Assembly (NCBI GenBank): GCA_022732315.1
Contig: JAIJUV010000088.1
Span: forward strand, 1-9,587
DNA: 9,587 bases
Source of the DNA: Prevotella sp.
GTDB taxonomy: Bacteria; Bacteroidota; Bacteroidia; Bacteroidales; Bacteroidaceae
Direction of reading: 5' to 3'
Part shown: positions 1-5,851 of the stretch, one piece after another
Numbering within the stretch: position 1 is the stretch's first letter
Layout of the letters: every line of letters starts with the position of its first letter
Made by a program: the position numbers and the translations under genes
The notes under the pieces: model-generated
The model's database searches: none
Told to the model about the DNA's origin: nothing
The model's input: only the letters and a program-made list of their open reading frames with translations

Positions 1-199
1 ACGGGCTGAAGGCCCAAAAGCTCCTAGCCCAGGGCAACGCCCTGGGTACATTAGCAGCAACAAGACGCCCTGTAAGGGCAAAAGCTTTGTAAATTGCCTG
101 GTTCTTTTGAAGCTTTTGCCCTTACAGGGCGACAGGTTTGCGCCCGTAATAACCCAGGGCGTTGCCCTGGGCTAGAAGCTTCTGCCCTTTCAGGGCGTA
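1..199. repeat. REP/BIME-like block of nested palindromes
   Basis: This non-coding block is built from inverted repeats at three levels. Positions 24-47 and 152-175 are perfect 24-bp reverse complements, and each is itself a palindrome (CCAGGGC / GCCCTGG around a 3-base centre). Inside them, 66-87 and 110-131 are perfect 22-bp reverse complements separated by 22 bases. The outermost parts, 1-26 and about 173-199, match imperfectly; each still forms its own small hairpin (GGGC..GCCC on the left, GCCC..GGGC on the right) even though the stem bases differ. The layout fits repetitive extragenic palindromic elements, which are often spread by REP-associated tyrosine transposases; no such gene is in the window. 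The block may continue left of position 1. The arrangement is seen directly; the REP label is inference. Confidence 0.75.
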
Positions 200-235
200 T
201 GGAATCTATTTGCGAAAAAACAGTTTATTTATCTT

Positions 236-256
236 AAGCCGAAAGGCTTTTTTCTT
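236..256 (+). terminator. Rho-independent terminator hairpin
   Basis: A 5-bp stem (AAGCC, 236-240; GGCTT, 245-249) closes a GAAA tetraloop and runs straight into a T-rich tract on the + strand. The polarity fits the end of a + strand transcript coming from the repeat block or from beyond the left edge. On the - strand the hairpin has no T tail, so it is a poor terminator for the small - strand gene that stops at 261, although it lies only 11 bases beyond that stop codon. Confidence 0.5.
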
Positions 257-260
257 TCTT

Positions 261-359
261 TTACTTCTTTGTATCATAGATACCTATTCCTAATCCTACC
301 AAACAAAGTAAGAAAAGGGTTCCTAATATAAGCCAAGTATTAAGTTCATGAGCATCCAT
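261..359 (-). CDS. 32-residue single-pass membrane microprotein, function unknown
   Basis: This ATG-to-TAA frame encodes 32 residues, starting MDAHELNTW and ending GIYDTKK. Residues about 9-28 are almost entirely hydrophobic and include small residues (G22, G24, G26) that could pack helix to helix. The N-terminus is acidic and the C-terminus carries two lysines, which by the positive-inside rule suggests N-out/C-in in the inner membrane. Support for a real gene comes from its upstream region: an AAAGGA-type ribosome binding site ends 8 bases before the ATG, and a TATCTTTG promoter element lies about 30 bases upstream. No gene overlaps it on either strand. Its neighbours, a repeat block and an outer-membrane protein gene, do not suggest a role. 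Small subunits of membrane complexes and toxic or regulatory peptides can look like this. I do not recognise the family and infer no function. Confidence 0.6.
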   Translation of the reverse strand: MDAHELNTWLILGTLFLLCLVGLGIGIYDTKK

Positions 360-386
360 TTTTATTTTCCTTTCTTTTTTACTTTG

Positions 387-418
387 CAAAGATACTACTT
401 TTTATGAAACAATGCAAG
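387..418 (-). promoter_or_regulatory. Bacteroidota-type promoter of the microprotein gene
   Basis: Read on the - strand, this is CTTG (415-418), a 20-base spacer, then TATCTTTG (387-394). The second element matches the Bacteroidota -7 consensus TAnnTTTG exactly; the first differs by one base from the -33 TTTG. Transcription would start near 380, leaving a leader of about 20 bases that contains the ribosome binding site at 368-374. Confidence 0.6.
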
Positions 419-507
419 AAAACGGGGATAAAAAAAATCTAAAAATATTCTATATGGTAACAATTTCGTATTTTTTCGCCCGATTTAAGCAAATAATCAT
501 TAATTTG

Positions 508-539
508 TTTGGACTCTATTGTAAAAACCTATATCTTTG
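508..539 (+). promoter_or_regulatory. Consensus Bacteroidota promoter of the 193-residue barrel gene
   Basis: TTTG (508-511), a 20-base spacer and TATCTTTG (532-539) match both elements of the Bacteroidota primary-sigma promoter. Transcription would begin around 545, giving a leader of about 110 bases before the ATG at 659. The leader is AT-rich and shows only a weak hairpin (592-597 with 601-606). This promoter and the one at 387-418 fire in opposite directions from the same 300-base gap, which otherwise holds nothing I can identify. Confidence 0.7.
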
Positions 540-658
540 TACCCGAAAGATGATGGTAAGGCATGATAAATGACTACCTCATTTCAGCTTTATAGTAACA
601 TACTATTTCAAAAGCTACGTGAATATTAACAGTTTTAAATTTATAATTTGAAAGAGTT

Positions 659-1240
659 ATGAAGAAATTATTTGTTATGGCAGCTATGGTGCTGTCTTCA
701 GTAGGTGCTTTCGCACAGTACAATGCAGGCGATGTTACAATTCAGCCTAAGGTCGGTTTGAACGTTTCATCTCTTACAGAGGATGATGCAGAATACAAAG
801 CAGGCTTCGTTGGAGGTGCAGAGTTGGAGTATCATGTATCACCAATGTTTGGTATCAGCGGTGGTCTTCTCTACTCTATGCAGGGTGCAAAGGTAAAAGA
901 CACCGATGCAAAGATGAAGATGGATTATCTTAATATCCCTATTCTTGCCAACGTTTATGTAGCTCCAGGTCTTGCTTTAAAGGCAGGTATCCAGCCAGCA
1001 TTTAATCTTAGCAACAAGGTTAGTGTTAATGGCGTTACTGTAGATTACGATAAATATGCACCAAACGGAGCAGAAGTAAAGTCTTTTGATTTCTCTGTTC
1101 CTGTAGGCATCTCTTACGAGTATATGAACGTTTGCTTAGATGCTCGTTACAATATTGGCGTAACAAAGGTTTCTGACTTTGACGATGCTGGTTGCAACTC
1201 TGTATTCCAGCTTACATTGGGTTACAAGTTCGCTCTCTAA
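659..1240 (+). CDS. Outer-membrane beta-barrel protein, porin-like family
   Basis: The 193-residue product starts with a signal peptide (KK at positions 2-3, hydrophobic core 4-15, cleavage after AFA at 17-19, then Q20). The mature part of about 174 residues alternates short amphipathic strands with turns and ends in LGYKFAL, typical of a small eight-stranded barrel of the PF13568 type ('outer membrane protein beta-barrel domain'). Visible strand pairs include the VGGAELEYHV and ISGGLLYSM stretches near residues 51-69. Such proteins sit in the outer membrane; their transport or structural roles are mostly unknown. The start is supported by the signal peptide. A weak AAAGAG lies just upstream. 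The gene stands alone with its own consensus promoter and a strong terminator at 1272-1312, so it is probably monocistronic. The family is inferred from pattern and length, not from a search. Confidence 0.85.
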   Translation: MKKLFVMAAMVLSSVGAFAQYNAGDVTIQPKVGLNVSSLTEDDAEYKAGFVGGAELEYHVSPMFGISGGLLYSMQGAKVKDTDAKMKMDYLNIPILANVYVAPGLALKAGIQPAFNLSNKVSVNGVTVDYDKYAPNGAEVKSFDFSVPVGISYEYMNVCLDARYNIGVTKVSDFDDAGCNSVFQLTLGYKFAL

Positions 1241-1271
1241 TCAATGAACTTTTAGTAATCCCAAATAAAAC

Positions 1272-1312
1272 AATCCCCGTTCTTCATTACGAAGAGCGGG
1301 GATTTCTTTTTT
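1272..1312 (+). terminator. Strong terminator of the 193-residue barrel gene
   Basis: A 14-bp stem (1272-1285 with 1291-1304, one G-T wobble) closes a 5-base loop and is followed by a T-rich tract to 1312. It begins 31 bases after the stop codon. On the - strand it is also followed by a T-rich stretch, so it may stop transcripts from the facing gene as well. Confidence 0.85.
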
Positions 1313-1332
1313 CTCGTCATACCTATTTGAAA

Positions 1333-1363
1333 TAAGCCTCGCATAAACATTGAGTGAGGCTTA
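1333..1363 (-). terminator. Probable terminator of the large outer-membrane protein gene
   Basis: Arms 1333-1342 and 1354-1363 form a 10-bp stem with one wobble pair and an 11-base loop. Read on the - strand it lies about 35 bases past the stop of the 981-residue gene and is followed by a short TTTCAAAT tail. The tail is weak, so the hairpin at 1272-1304 may act as a backup. Confidence 0.5.
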
Positions 1364-1373
1364 CTATCGTTTT

Positions 1374-1400
1374 AAATGAAGCTTACTTCATTTTCTTTTT
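1374..1400 (+). terminator. Third hairpin in the convergent gap, + strand T tail
   Basis: The 8-bp arms AAATGAAG (1374-1381) and CTTCATTT (1386-1393) enclose CTTA. On the + strand the hairpin runs into a T-rich tract ending at 1400, at the very end of the facing gene. It could block read-through from the 193-residue barrel gene into antisense of the large gene. On the - strand it has no T tail. Confidence 0.4.
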
Positions 1401-4344
1401 AGAACATTCTTCCGAATGGACGACCACCACCGAATGGACGACCACCGAAGTTAGGACGACCACCAGGTCCACCAGGTCCGCCAGGTCCATCAGGTCCATC
1501 CCTGCGAGCCTGCTTGCCTCCGAAGAGATTCAAGCGATATACCACATGAAGCATCGCATAGCTGTTGATGGCATTATACTCCGTATCCGTACGGGATGTA
1601 GCAGAAATGGCACGGGAGAAAGTGCTCTGCTGACGAAGAATATCGTAGAACTGGAGCATGATGGTCAATGGCTTGCCCTTCAGGAAACTCTGGGAGAGCT
1701 GCGCATTCCATACATACTCATCGGTGTTCATGCTGCTATCATTATATCCACGGCGACTGCTAATAGAGAGGCTTGAGTTCAAGCTGGTTCCCCAAGGAGC
1801 TGTAAGCGTCATGCTAGGACCATAAGAGAACTGCCAGGTATCGAGGTTGCTGTTAGGCTGCAACTTATTCTTGGCATGGTTATAATTCAATGTTCCATCA
1901 AGCGAAAGCTCCAGCCAGTCGTTGCGATAGCTGAATGAGAGGCGTTCTCTCCAAGTGGTACTGCGGGTGGTATTCTTCTGAGAATCAGACTGTTTGTCGA
2001 GACTCAGATAGCTCACGTAGTTGTTGTAACCCAAGTTGGTGTCGGTATTCACGTTCCATACACCGGCACTGTCGATAGAGCAGTTGAACATGAAGGCTCC
2101 CATCACATTCCAATTACCATTGATATTCTCCGGACGGGTGATTCTTCCACCAGTCGTCTCATCGTAGGTCACCTTGTTGCTGATGCTATTGTTGGTGGTA
2201 GAGAAGTTGATGAAGGTCATGACACCCTTGTTGTGGTTCTGCACGAAGTTGTTGTAGAACAATCGGAAGTTCTGGGTGAACGATGGCTTCAAGCCAGGGT
2301 TACCCTTCGAGATATTCAGCGGGTCGCTGTTATCTGTGATATCAAGCAACTGAGAGATGCTTGGCTGAGAGGTGGTACCACGATAGTTTACACGCAGATT
2401 GCTCATCTTTGAGAAGCGATAACGGAAATCGAGGGTTGGACTGATATTCGTCACGTTGCGAACGGTATCTACATGCACGCCCTGATAATCCTGGATATAC
2501 TTCGACTGCTGAGGCTGAACCATCACACCGAAGTTCAGATTATACTTCTTACGGATGAATCGCATCATCACCTGGATATCATGGTTATAGTTGCGATACT
2601 CAGAGAAACGGCTCAACTCATTATCCCTATAATCATTGAGTTGACCGGCAAACGGATTCAGATAACTATCCCAACCACGATACTCATGATCTCCTGTCAT
2701 CGCATAATTGCTGAAATCGTAGGTGTTGCGGTCGCTCTTGGAGTAGCTGTAAGTAAACTTATAGCTGAACTGCAGGAAGGTGGCCTTCCAGAGTGGCTCA
2801 CTATAGGTCAACTGACCCGCATAACTGTAATCCTTTGAAGGAGTCAGGTTGTAGCGGTTGGTCTGATAGGTAGAATCCTTACCCTCCGCTGTCTGCACAA
2901 GATAGAGCTTGGCATTGTTGAGCGAGATGCTCTTGCTGTCCTTATCCGTATATTTGGCATCCATACGCAAGGTGATGTTGCGTCCCTTGTTGCCCAACTT
3001 GCGGTTTACCTGCAACATGCCACGGATATTGTTGTTATCAGAATAGCTGATTCCCTGAGAAAGCTGTCTGTTCACCATAGCCTCAGCCTTGTCCAACTCC
3101 TCAATACCTTCCTCAGAAAGAGGGTCTTTGGTGGTGATGGTGTAAGGATCCTTGTTGTAAGATGCCGACTGGCTGCCGCTTAAACCATCGCTTGTGCTCC
3201 AGGAGATGGAAGGACGGAAGAGGATATTGGTCATCGTATCAGGCATCCACTCCAATCGGATGTTACCATTCCAACTGTTGCTGCGGGAGAAACTCTGGCT
3301 CAGACTATTGCTGAAAGAGCTGCTGCTGCCCATGAAGTTCTCGCTGGAACGACTGCTCCATACATCGCCATCGCTGTGGTTCCAGCGAAGGGAAGTATTG
3401 AACTTGAACTTGTTCTTCAACTCATAGTTATAGTTGGCAGCTATCATCTTGCTGGCATTCAAGCCATTGGCACCGCCCCAGAATCCTCTGCCAGGACCAC
3501 CGCCGAATCCACGGTCGCTGGTATTGTTGGCATTGGCAAAGAGCATGAATCGGTTGTTATCATTGAAATAAGCGCCCATGCCACGCATATTGTAGCGGCT
3601 CTTGTTGCCCACACCCAGGTCGATATTGGAAATCATACCCTTGTTCATACCCTTCTTCACACCGAAGTCGAGCACGGTCTGCTCCTCGCCATCATCAATA
3701 CCGGTTACCTTAGAAAGATCACTCTTCTCATCGTAGGCCTTGATCTTGTCGATGATGCTGGTAGGCAGGTTCTTCAAGGCAGTCTTGGTATCGCCCGTCA
3801 TAAACTCCTTGCCATCCACGAGAATCTTCTTCACTTCCTTACCATTGATCTTGATGGTACCGTCGTCGCTGACCTCAGCACCCGGCAGGCGCTTCACCAG
3901 CTCCTCAACCACCGAACCTTCCGGTGTGCGGTAAGCCGCCGAGTTATAGACGAAGGTATCCTCCTTCAGGTTCACCTTCTGCGCCATGGCAGTAACCACG
4001 GCACCCTTCAGCATGATGGCATCTGCACCGAGAACCACATTGCCCATTGCCAGATTCTTATCATCGGCAATCTGCACACGCTTCACGGTAGTCTTGTAAC
4101 CCACACTCGAAATTTTTAGTAAATACTTGCCATTGGCAGGTGCATTGAGATGGAAGAGACCCTTCTCGTTGCTAATGGCACCCGACACGTAGGTGCTGTC
4201 GGCCTTAAGTAGCTGAATCGTTACTTGCTCCACGGGGTCCTTAGTATCGCGGTCGATAATCGCACCGCTTATCAGGCGTTCCTGAGCAAAGGATGCCATG
4301 GCGAAGATAGCCAAGAGCATCGTCAGAATTGTTCGTTTCATCAT
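1399..4344 (-). CDS. Large outer-membrane beta-barrel protein (TonB-receptor-like, OMP_b-brl_3 type)
   Basis: The 981-residue product has a signal peptide with cleavage after ASFA (17-20). Residues about 23-110 resemble a carboxypeptidase-regulatory-like beta-sandwich (GAIIDRDTKDPVEQV, then the YLLKISSVGYKT stretch). Residues about 110-225 resemble a receptor plug, with 'LVKRLPGAEVSDDGTI' and 'ILVDGKEF' motifs. From about 225 to 941 there is a long Asn/Ser/Tyr-rich barrel ending in VVYRLNLF. This order matches the TonB-dependent-receptor-like proteins of Bacteroidota with an OMP_b-brl_3 barrel. I see no clear TonB box and no SusD partner, so the substrate is unknown. After the final strand comes an unusual 40-residue tail (942-981) rich in Gly, Pro and Arg. 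A Gly-rich stretch also interrupts the barrel near 279-296. Two adjacent ATG codons (4344 and 4341) are possible starts. The gene is single, divergent from aroB and convergent with the small barrel gene. Confidence 0.85.
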   Translation of the reverse strand: MMKRTILTMLLAIFAMASFAQERLISGAIIDRDTKDPVEQVTIQLLKADSTYVSGAISNEKGLFHLNAPANGKYLLKISSVGYKTTVKRVQIADDKNLAMGNVVLGADAIMLKGAVVTAMAQKVNLKEDTFVYNSAAYRTPEGSVVEELVKRLPGAEVSDDGTIKINGKEVKKILVDGKEFMTGDTKTALKNLPTSIIDKIKAYDEKSDLSKVTGIDDGEEQTVLDFGVKKGMNKGMISNIDLGVGNKSRYNMRGMGAYFNDNNRFMLFANANNTSDRGFGGGPGRGFWGGANGLNASKMIAANYNYELKNKFKFNTSLRWNHSDGDVWSSRSSENFMGSSSSFSNSLSQSFSRSNSWNGNIRLEWMPDTMTNILFRPSISWSTSDGLSGSQSASYNKDPYTITTKDPLSEEGIEELDKAEAMVNRQLSQGISYSDNNNIRGMLQVNRKLGNKGRNITLRMDAKYTDKDSKSISLNNAKLYLVQTAEGKDSTYQTNRYNLTPSKDYSYAGQLTYSEPLWKATFLQFSYKFTYSYSKSDRNTYDFSNYAMTGDHEYRGWDSYLNPFAGQLNDYRDNELSRFSEYRNYNHDIQVMMRFIRKKYNLNFGVMVQPQQSKYIQDYQGVHVDTVRNVTNISPTLDFRYRFSKMSNLRVNYRGTTSQPSISQLLDITDNSDPLNISKGNPGLKPSFTQNFRLFYNNFVQNHNKGVMTFINFSTTNNSISNKVTYDETTGGRITRPENINGNWNVMGAFMFNCSIDSAGVWNVNTDTNLGYNNYVSYLSLDKQSDSQKNTTRSTTWRERLSFSYRNDWLELSLDGTLNYNHAKNKLQPNSNLDTWQFSYGPSMTLTAPWGTSLNSSLSISSRRGYNDSSMNTDEYVWNAQLSQSFLKGKPLTIMLQFYDILRQQSTFSRAISATSRTDTEYNAINSYAMLHVVYRLNLFGGKQARRDGPDGPGGPGGPGGRPNFGGRPFGGGRPFGRMF
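1412..1498. repeat. In-frame short tandem repeats encoding the Gly/Pro/Arg tail
   Basis: Two kinds of repeat lie at the 3' end of the 981-residue gene. A 17-base sequence at 1412-1428 recurs at 1430-1446 (18-bp period), encoding repeated GGRPFG. Four 9-base units (CCAGGTCCA and close variants) fill 1463-1498, encoding the GPG-type repeats. Both periods are multiples of three, so copy-number change would lengthen or shorten the tail without a frameshift. Confidence 0.75.
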
Positions 4345-4399
4345 TTATTTAATGTTATTATTTATTCTATGCATTTTATAACTGCCTATTTTGACGCAC

Positions 4400-4430
4400 G
4401 AAATATAACAAGGTTTAAACTTTTATCATT
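4400..4430 (-). promoter_or_regulatory. Tentative promoter of the large outer-membrane protein gene
   Basis: Read on the - strand, TATATTTC (4400-4407) differs by one base from TAnnTTTG, with AATG 19 bases upstream (4427-4430) as a poor -33 element. It is about 55 bases before the ATG. It is weaker than the other promoters in this window and may not be the true one. Confidence 0.25.
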
Positions 4431-4447
4431 AAAAAGTGCTTTTTTAT

Positions 4448-4478
4448 TTTGTTTTGTCTCTTATTTAACGTACCTTTG
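4448..4478 (+). promoter_or_regulatory. Consensus Bacteroidota promoter of aroB
   Basis: TTTG (4448-4451), a 19-base spacer and TACCTTTG (4471-4478) match the Bacteroidota promoter consensus at both elements. Transcription would start near 4484, giving a leader of about 60 bases that contains a stem-loop. Confidence 0.7.
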
Positions 4479-4492
4479 CAACATAATTTGAG

Positions 4493-4516
4493 ATGAGCCA
4501 GCCAAAGATGGCTCAT
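4493..4516 (+). promoter_or_regulatory. Stem-loop in the aroB leader
   Basis: Perfect 8-bp arms ATGAGCCA (4493-4500) and TGGCTCAT (4509-4516) enclose an 8-base loop, about 30 bases before the aroB start. No T tract follows, so it is not an ordinary terminator, and it matches no riboswitch that I recognise. It could stabilise the mRNA 5' end or bind a regulator; this is inference. Confidence 0.4.
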
Positions 4517-4546
4517 AAATAATGACCTTTAAAATGTTTATATGTT

Positions 4547-5593
4547 ATGAATCAGAGAGTTATCATATCAACCCATCTAGAAGGCGAACTGGTGAGCGCC
4601 CTTGCCGAATGTGAGCACGACAAGCTGTTTGTTCTTACTGATACCACTACCCAGAAAGAGTGCCTCCCGCTGCTGAAGAAATTCTACTGCATGAAGGAAG
4701 CACAGGTGATTACGATTCCGGCAACCGACAGCCACAAGGACATCGAGAGCCTCATGATGGTTTGGAAAGGATTGCAGGAGGGTGGCGCTTCCCGTCACTC
4801 TTGCATGATTAACCTGGGAGGCGGCATGGTGACCGACCTGGGAGGTTTCGCTGCCAGCACCTTTAAGCGTGGCATCAACTTCATCAATATCCCTACCACC
4901 CTGCTTGCCATGGTGGATGCTTCGGTGGGCGGAAAGACCGGTATCAACTTCGGCGGACTGAAGAACGAAGTGGGCGTTTTCAACGACTCCAAGTTCGTGA
5001 TTCTCGACACCGAGTTCCTGAAGACCCTGGATGCCGAGAACATCTGTTCGGGCTATGCCGAGATGCTGAAGCACGGTTTGATTTCTACCGAGGCGATGTG
5101 GGAAGAACTGGTGAGCTTCGACCTTGCCAATCCCGACCTGAAGCAGTTGCAGCGTATGGTGGGCGACAGCGTGAAGGTGAAGGAGCGCATCGTGGAGCAG
5201 GACCCTCACGAGAAGGGCATCCGCAAGGCACTGAACCTGGGTCACACCTTCGGTCATGCCTTCGAGAGCTGGGCATTGAAGCGCAAGCCTATCCTCCATG
5301 GTTACGCCGTGGCATTCGGTTTGATTCCAGAACTTTACCTCAGTGTCATCAAAACGGGATTCCCTACAGAGAAGATGCGCCAGACCGTGAACTTCATCAA
5401 GGAGAACTACGGTACGCTGAACATCACCTGCGATGACTACGACGAGCTGATTGAGCTGATGCATCACGACAAGAAGAACCAGAATGGTATCATCAACTTC
5501 ACCATGATGGGAGGCATCGGAGATATCCGCATCAACCAGACGGCTACCGTTGAGGAAATCAAGGAAGCACTCGATTTCTTCAGAGAAGGATAG
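4547..5593 (+). CDS. aroB: 3-dehydroquinate synthase
   Basis: The enzyme converts DAHP to 3-dehydroquinate, the second step of the shikimate pathway to chorismate, using NAD+ and a divalent metal in the cytoplasm. The 348 residues match the usual family length. Visible signatures are LGGGMVTDLGGFAA (90-103, nucleotide-binding glycine-rich region), PTTLLAMVDASVGGKTG (116-132), YAEMLKHG (170-177), LNLGHTFGHAFE (229-240) and HGYAVAFG (251-258). The expected metal ligands are E172, H233 and H251. The ATG at 4547 is chosen because the protein then begins just before the first beta strand and it lies about 60 bases after a consensus promoter; there is no strong Shine-Dalgarno sequence. The gene appears monocistronic and faces menE across a fold-back repeat. 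Its product feeds the chorismate pool from which menaquinone is made. Confidence 0.96.
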   Translation: MNQRVIISTHLEGELVSALAECEHDKLFVLTDTTTQKECLPLLKKFYCMKEAQVITIPATDSHKDIESLMMVWKGLQEGGASRHSCMINLGGGMVTDLGGFAASTFKRGINFINIPTTLLAMVDASVGGKTGINFGGLKNEVGVFNDSKFVILDTEFLKTLDAENICSGYAEMLKHGLISTEAMWEELVSFDLANPDLKQLQRMVGDSVKVKERIVEQDPHEKGIRKALNLGHTFGHAFESWALKRKPILHGYAVAFGLIPELYLSVIKTGFPTEKMRQTVNFIKENYGTLNITCDDYDELIELMHHDKKNQNGIINFTMMGGIGDIRINQTATVEEIKEALDFFREG

Positions 5594-5601
5594 ATCGCTT
5601 T

Positions 5602-5851
5602 TTTCATCGGATTACGCGGAATAAACGGAACCTTAACCGCCTTTCTCTGATTACGCACGGATTTTAAACGGAAACTCGACCTGACGGTCGTGGCGATACC
5701 CCCTAAAGCTGGAAAAAGCCAGCCTATACTGGGCAATCGCAAGCCTGCCTATACGGCGCTAGCCCAATGGCCGCAAGGCCAAATCCGTTTAAAATCCGTG
5801 CGTAATCCGTAGAGCTAGAATGTTCCGTTAACTCAGCGTAATCCGATGAAA
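5602..5851. repeat. Fold-back (long inverted repeat) element between aroB and menE
   Basis: The gap between the convergent genes is a large imperfect inverted repeat. Perfect 16-bp arms at 5602-5617 and 5836-5851 lie outside perfect 23-bp arms at 5650-5672 and 5784-5806, with partly matching sequence between (for example ACGGAAC at 5625-5631 against its complement near 5822-5828). Both arm pairs share an ATTACGC core. The centre of about 111 bases is GC-rich and contains smaller hairpins: 5677-5681/5686-5690, 5708-5712/5719-5723, and GGCC-GCAA-GGCC at 5769-5780. There is no coding capacity of interest. The right arm runs into menE and supplies its stop region and last codons. The structure would form a long RNA stem in either transcript and may serve as terminator for both genes. 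It looks like a non-autonomous dispersed repeat; its mobility is inference. Confidence 0.75.

Noticed and set aside
1..199. CRISPR array
   Set aside because: The repeats are inverted and nested, not direct repeats with uniform spacers, and no cas gene is present.
1354..1776. 140-residue + strand frame rich in Thr and Arg
   Set aside because: It is produced by reading the Gly/Pro tail repeats of the outer-membrane protein gene on the wrong strand.
3376..4119. 247-residue + strand frame
   Set aside because: It is antisense to the plug and early barrel part of the 981-residue outer-membrane protein; the composition is typical of a shadow frame and there is no promoter or ribosome binding site.
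1399..4344. SusC-type polysaccharide importer
   Set aside because: There is no adjacent SusD-like lipoprotein or glycan-degrading gene, and the domain order fits the OMP_b-brl_3 group better.
4479..4546. Riboswitch or aromatic-amino-acid attenuator in front of aroB
   Set aside because: Only one 8-bp hairpin is visible; there is no leader peptide with Trp/Phe/Tyr runs, no terminator/antiterminator pair and no familiar aptamer.
4577..5467. 296-residue - strand frame
   Set aside because: It is antisense to aroB, whose motifs are complete. The long frame follows from the strong codon bias of aroB.
5464..5742. 92-residue - strand frame over the aroB end and the gap
   Set aside because: It crosses the fold-back repeat and the aroB 3' end; no ribosome binding site or recognisable domain.
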